NCBI GenBank assembly: GCA_016763815.1
Contig: JAESTB010000414.1
Span: 1-7,372, forward strand
Reading direction: 5' to 3'
DNA: 7,372 nt
Source: Arenicella sp.
GTDB taxonomy: Bacteria; Pseudomonadota; Gammaproteobacteria; Arenicellales; Arenicellaceae
The notes below the pieces were generated by a model. It searched no databases. It was not told where the DNA came from and worked only from the letters and a program-made list of their open reading frames with translations. Below are positions 6,391-7,372 of the stretch, in pieces. The position numbers and the translations under genes were made by a program. How positions within the stretch are numbered: the stretch's first letter is position 1; each line of letters begins with the position of its first letter.

Positions 6391-6610
6391 ATGGGATAAA
6401 AACGTCGAAATTCTCGAAGCCGGCACCACTCTCACCAAACCCTAGAGTTCCGCCCAAGGTAATGTCTCTGACATCGCCATAAGCAATCAGCGTCGGCGTT
6501 TCATACGCCTTACTATTACGCTTTGCAACAGCACTATTGACCCCGGCAGTAGATTGACCGTCAACATTTTTCTCGCCGGTTTCACTGCCCTTTTTATTTT
6601 GTTTTTGCAT
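6389..6610 (-). CDS. Lasso peptide precursor (A protein)
   Basis: A 73-residue precursor of a ribosomally made, post-translationally modified lasso peptide. The leader signature recognised by the RRE (B1) protein is complete: Tyr36, Pro39, Leu41, Gly45 and Thr51, spaced Y-x2-P-x-L-x3-G-x5-T, exactly as I recall for the lariatin precursor. Thr51 is the penultimate leader residue, so cleavage after Leu52 leaves a 21-residue core starting with Gly53. Core residue 8 is Glu60, the expected side-chain partner for the macrolactam. The leader is unusually long (52 residues); its first 35 are hydrophilic and rich in Lys, Asn, Ser and Gly. The ATG overlaps the end of the upstream cyclase gene by 17 bases and has AGGG 7 bases upstream. 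The call rests on motif plus cyclase neighbour; the core sequence itself is not one I recognise. No secretion signal is seen, as expected for a leader that directs modification. Confidence 0.88.
   Translation of the reverse strand: MQKQNKKGSETGEKNVDGQSTAGVNSAVAKRNSKAYETPTLIAYGDVRDITLGGTLGFGESGAGFENFDVFIP
6392..6454 (-). other. Predicted lasso core peptide region
   Basis: It encodes residues 53-73 of the precursor. The predicted ring is GGTLGFGE, closed between the Gly1 amino group and the Glu8 side chain (codon at 6433-6431). The remaining 13 residues form loop and tail; Phe13, Asn15, Phe16 and Phe19 are candidate steric plugs, and the chain ends Ile20-Pro21. The core is acidic (Glu8, Glu14, Asp17) with no basic residues and no cysteine, so it would be a class II lasso peptide. 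Boundaries are inferred from the Thr-x-Gly rule. Confidence 0.78.
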
Positions 6611-7372
6611 CGTTTAACCCTAACCTTGTCGCTACGGGATTGTAACATACCGATTTCCAGTAATCATAATAACCACAACGCCACTTAACAACCTCCAGTT
6701 GATGATTTAGCTCTGACTTATCATCAAAGTAACATTCTTTTACATAGTACGACCACTCACGAGTGCTTGAGTTAGCCCAATGAGTATTTTTTCGATCGTT
6801 ATAAATGCCAGCCATAGTGACGTCACCGAAGGTTGCCTTTCGATTTCTATTGACCATATTTGCCGGCAACTCGCCGGCAAATGCACGCTTTACGATAGGT
6901 CGTTTAATACCACTTAGCGCTAATTGACGACTGGGTATGGCCAGCATGAACTCGCATAAGTCCCGGTCTCTAAAAGGATAACGACGTTCGATTGAATATT
7001 CTGACTCAAGAAATCGTCCAATCGCGGCATCACGGCCAGCAAACTCGCCCAACACTACCTGCCATTGTTGTGGTCTGATTGCATCTCGACTTTCATTCTC
7101 TAGATAATTCGGCCCACATTTTAGTTGCTCCACAATATGTGGCTGTAGTGCCTCGTGATGCTCGGTACGTCGTAACGCTCGCCAGTTTAAAAAACGCATA
7201 ATTGTGGATAAAGGCTTCAATAAGCACTCTTTAATAAAAACGATTACCGAACCATTCGCAATAATTTGAAACCTAGCCTCGGTGAGAGCGTCTTTAAACT
7301 TGCCTGACCTGACTAACTCGTAGAGTATCCCCTGCGTGTATCCGTACAATATATCGCCGTGAATGCCGTTTA
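6594..7372 (-). CDS. Lasso peptide cyclase, asparagine-synthetase-like (C protein), 5'-partial
   Basis: The C-terminal part of an asparagine synthetase B-like ATP-dependent ligase which in lasso systems adenylates the core Asp/Glu side chain and closes the macrolactam. The reading frame is open to the right edge, so the gene start and the N-terminal domain and PP-loop are off-window; the TTG at 7349 is internal. The first visible residues, NGIHGDILYGYTQG, align with the conserved loop that is SGEGSDEVFGGY in E. coli AsnB, with the Asp kept. Further on are the family segments RRYPFRDRDLCEFMLAIP and GIKRPIVKRAFAGELPANM, the latter ending in an NRNRKATFG motif. The assignment to a lasso cyclase rather than a true asparagine synthetase comes from the overlapping precursor gene and the divergent sequence. 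About 258 residues are in the window; lasso cyclases are usually around 600. Confidence 0.87.
   Translation of the reverse strand, partial: NGIHGDILYGYTQGILYELVRSGKFKDALTEARFQIIANGSVIVFIKECLLKPLSTIMRFLNWRALRRTEHHEALQPHIVEQLKCGPNYLENESRDAIRPQQWQVVLGEFAGRDAAIGRFLESEYSIERRYPFRDRDLCEFMLAIPSRQLALSGIKRPIVKRAFAGELPANMVNRNRKATFGDVTMAGIYNDRKNTHWANSSTREWSYYVKECYFDDKSELNHQLEVVKWRCGYYDYWKSVCYNPVATRLGLNDAKTK
6618..6621 (-). promoter_or_regulatory. Shine-Dalgarno of the lasso precursor gene
   Basis: AGGG on the minus strand, 7 bases before the ATG at 6610 and inside the cyclase coding sequence. It supports independent initiation of the overlapping precursor gene. Confidence 0.5.
6663..6691 (-). promoter_or_regulatory. 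Putative internal promoter for the lasso precursor
   Basis: On the minus strand, TTGTTA (6691 to 6686), a 17-base spacer and TATGAT (6668 to 6663) match sigma-70 consensus at 4 of 6 and 5 of 6 bases. This would start transcription about 45 bases before the precursor ATG, within the 3' end of the cyclase gene. The stretch is also constrained by coding for the cyclase C-terminus, so chance resemblance is possible. Confidence 0.35.

Noticed and set aside
7347..7349. TTG as start of the cyclase
   Set aside because: The frame stays open to the right edge and the upstream codons (NGIHGDI) belong to a conserved loop, so the gene continues off-window.

Overview
The window looks like ordinary chromosome from a Gram-negative proteobacterium, most likely a marine or environmental gammaproteobacterium. 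This is an inference from gene content (an ElaA-type acetyltransferase, a GhrA-type reductase, a betaine/homocysteine methyltransferase and a pyrophosphate-type phosphofructokinase) and a roughly even base composition. I see no rRNA, tRNA, insertion sequence or CRISPR array, and no gene-free stretch longer than about 210 bases.

Left part (1-2205): the 3' portion of an M24 (Xaa-Pro aminopeptidase/creatinase-like) metallopeptidase enters from the left edge. Its reading frame is broken twice within about 25 bases, although all five metal ligands survive downstream. An elaA-like GNAT gene follows on the same strand after a good Shine-Dalgarno sequence. A GhrA-type 2-hydroxyacid dehydrogenase converges on it from the minus strand.

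Middle part (2206-4854): a 210-base divergent intergenic region carries a plausible promoter and a hairpin followed by a T-run, ahead of a zinc-type homocysteine S-methyltransferase (betaine-homocysteine methyltransferase-like) with an arginine-rich C-terminal tail. Converging on it is a two-gene minus-strand operon: an adrenodoxin-type [2Fe-2S] ferredoxin, then a YdjM/DUF457-type membrane protein.

Right part (4855-7372): a phosphofructokinase whose active-site residues predict pyrophosphate rather than ATP as phosphoryl donor, ending in a strong hairpin terminator. On the other side of that terminator, on the minus strand, is the most interesting content: the 3' end of an asparagine-synthetase-like lasso cyclase gene overlapping a 73-residue lasso peptide precursor. 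The precursor has the canonical leader signature Y-x2-P-x-L-x3-G-x5-T-x ahead of a glycine-started core with glutamate at core position 8. This predicts an 8-residue macrolactam ring and a 13-residue loop and tail. The leader peptidase/RRE genes (B) and any exporter are not in the window and would be expected beyond the right edge. Apart from the lasso pair, the genes are independent housekeeping or accessory functions.
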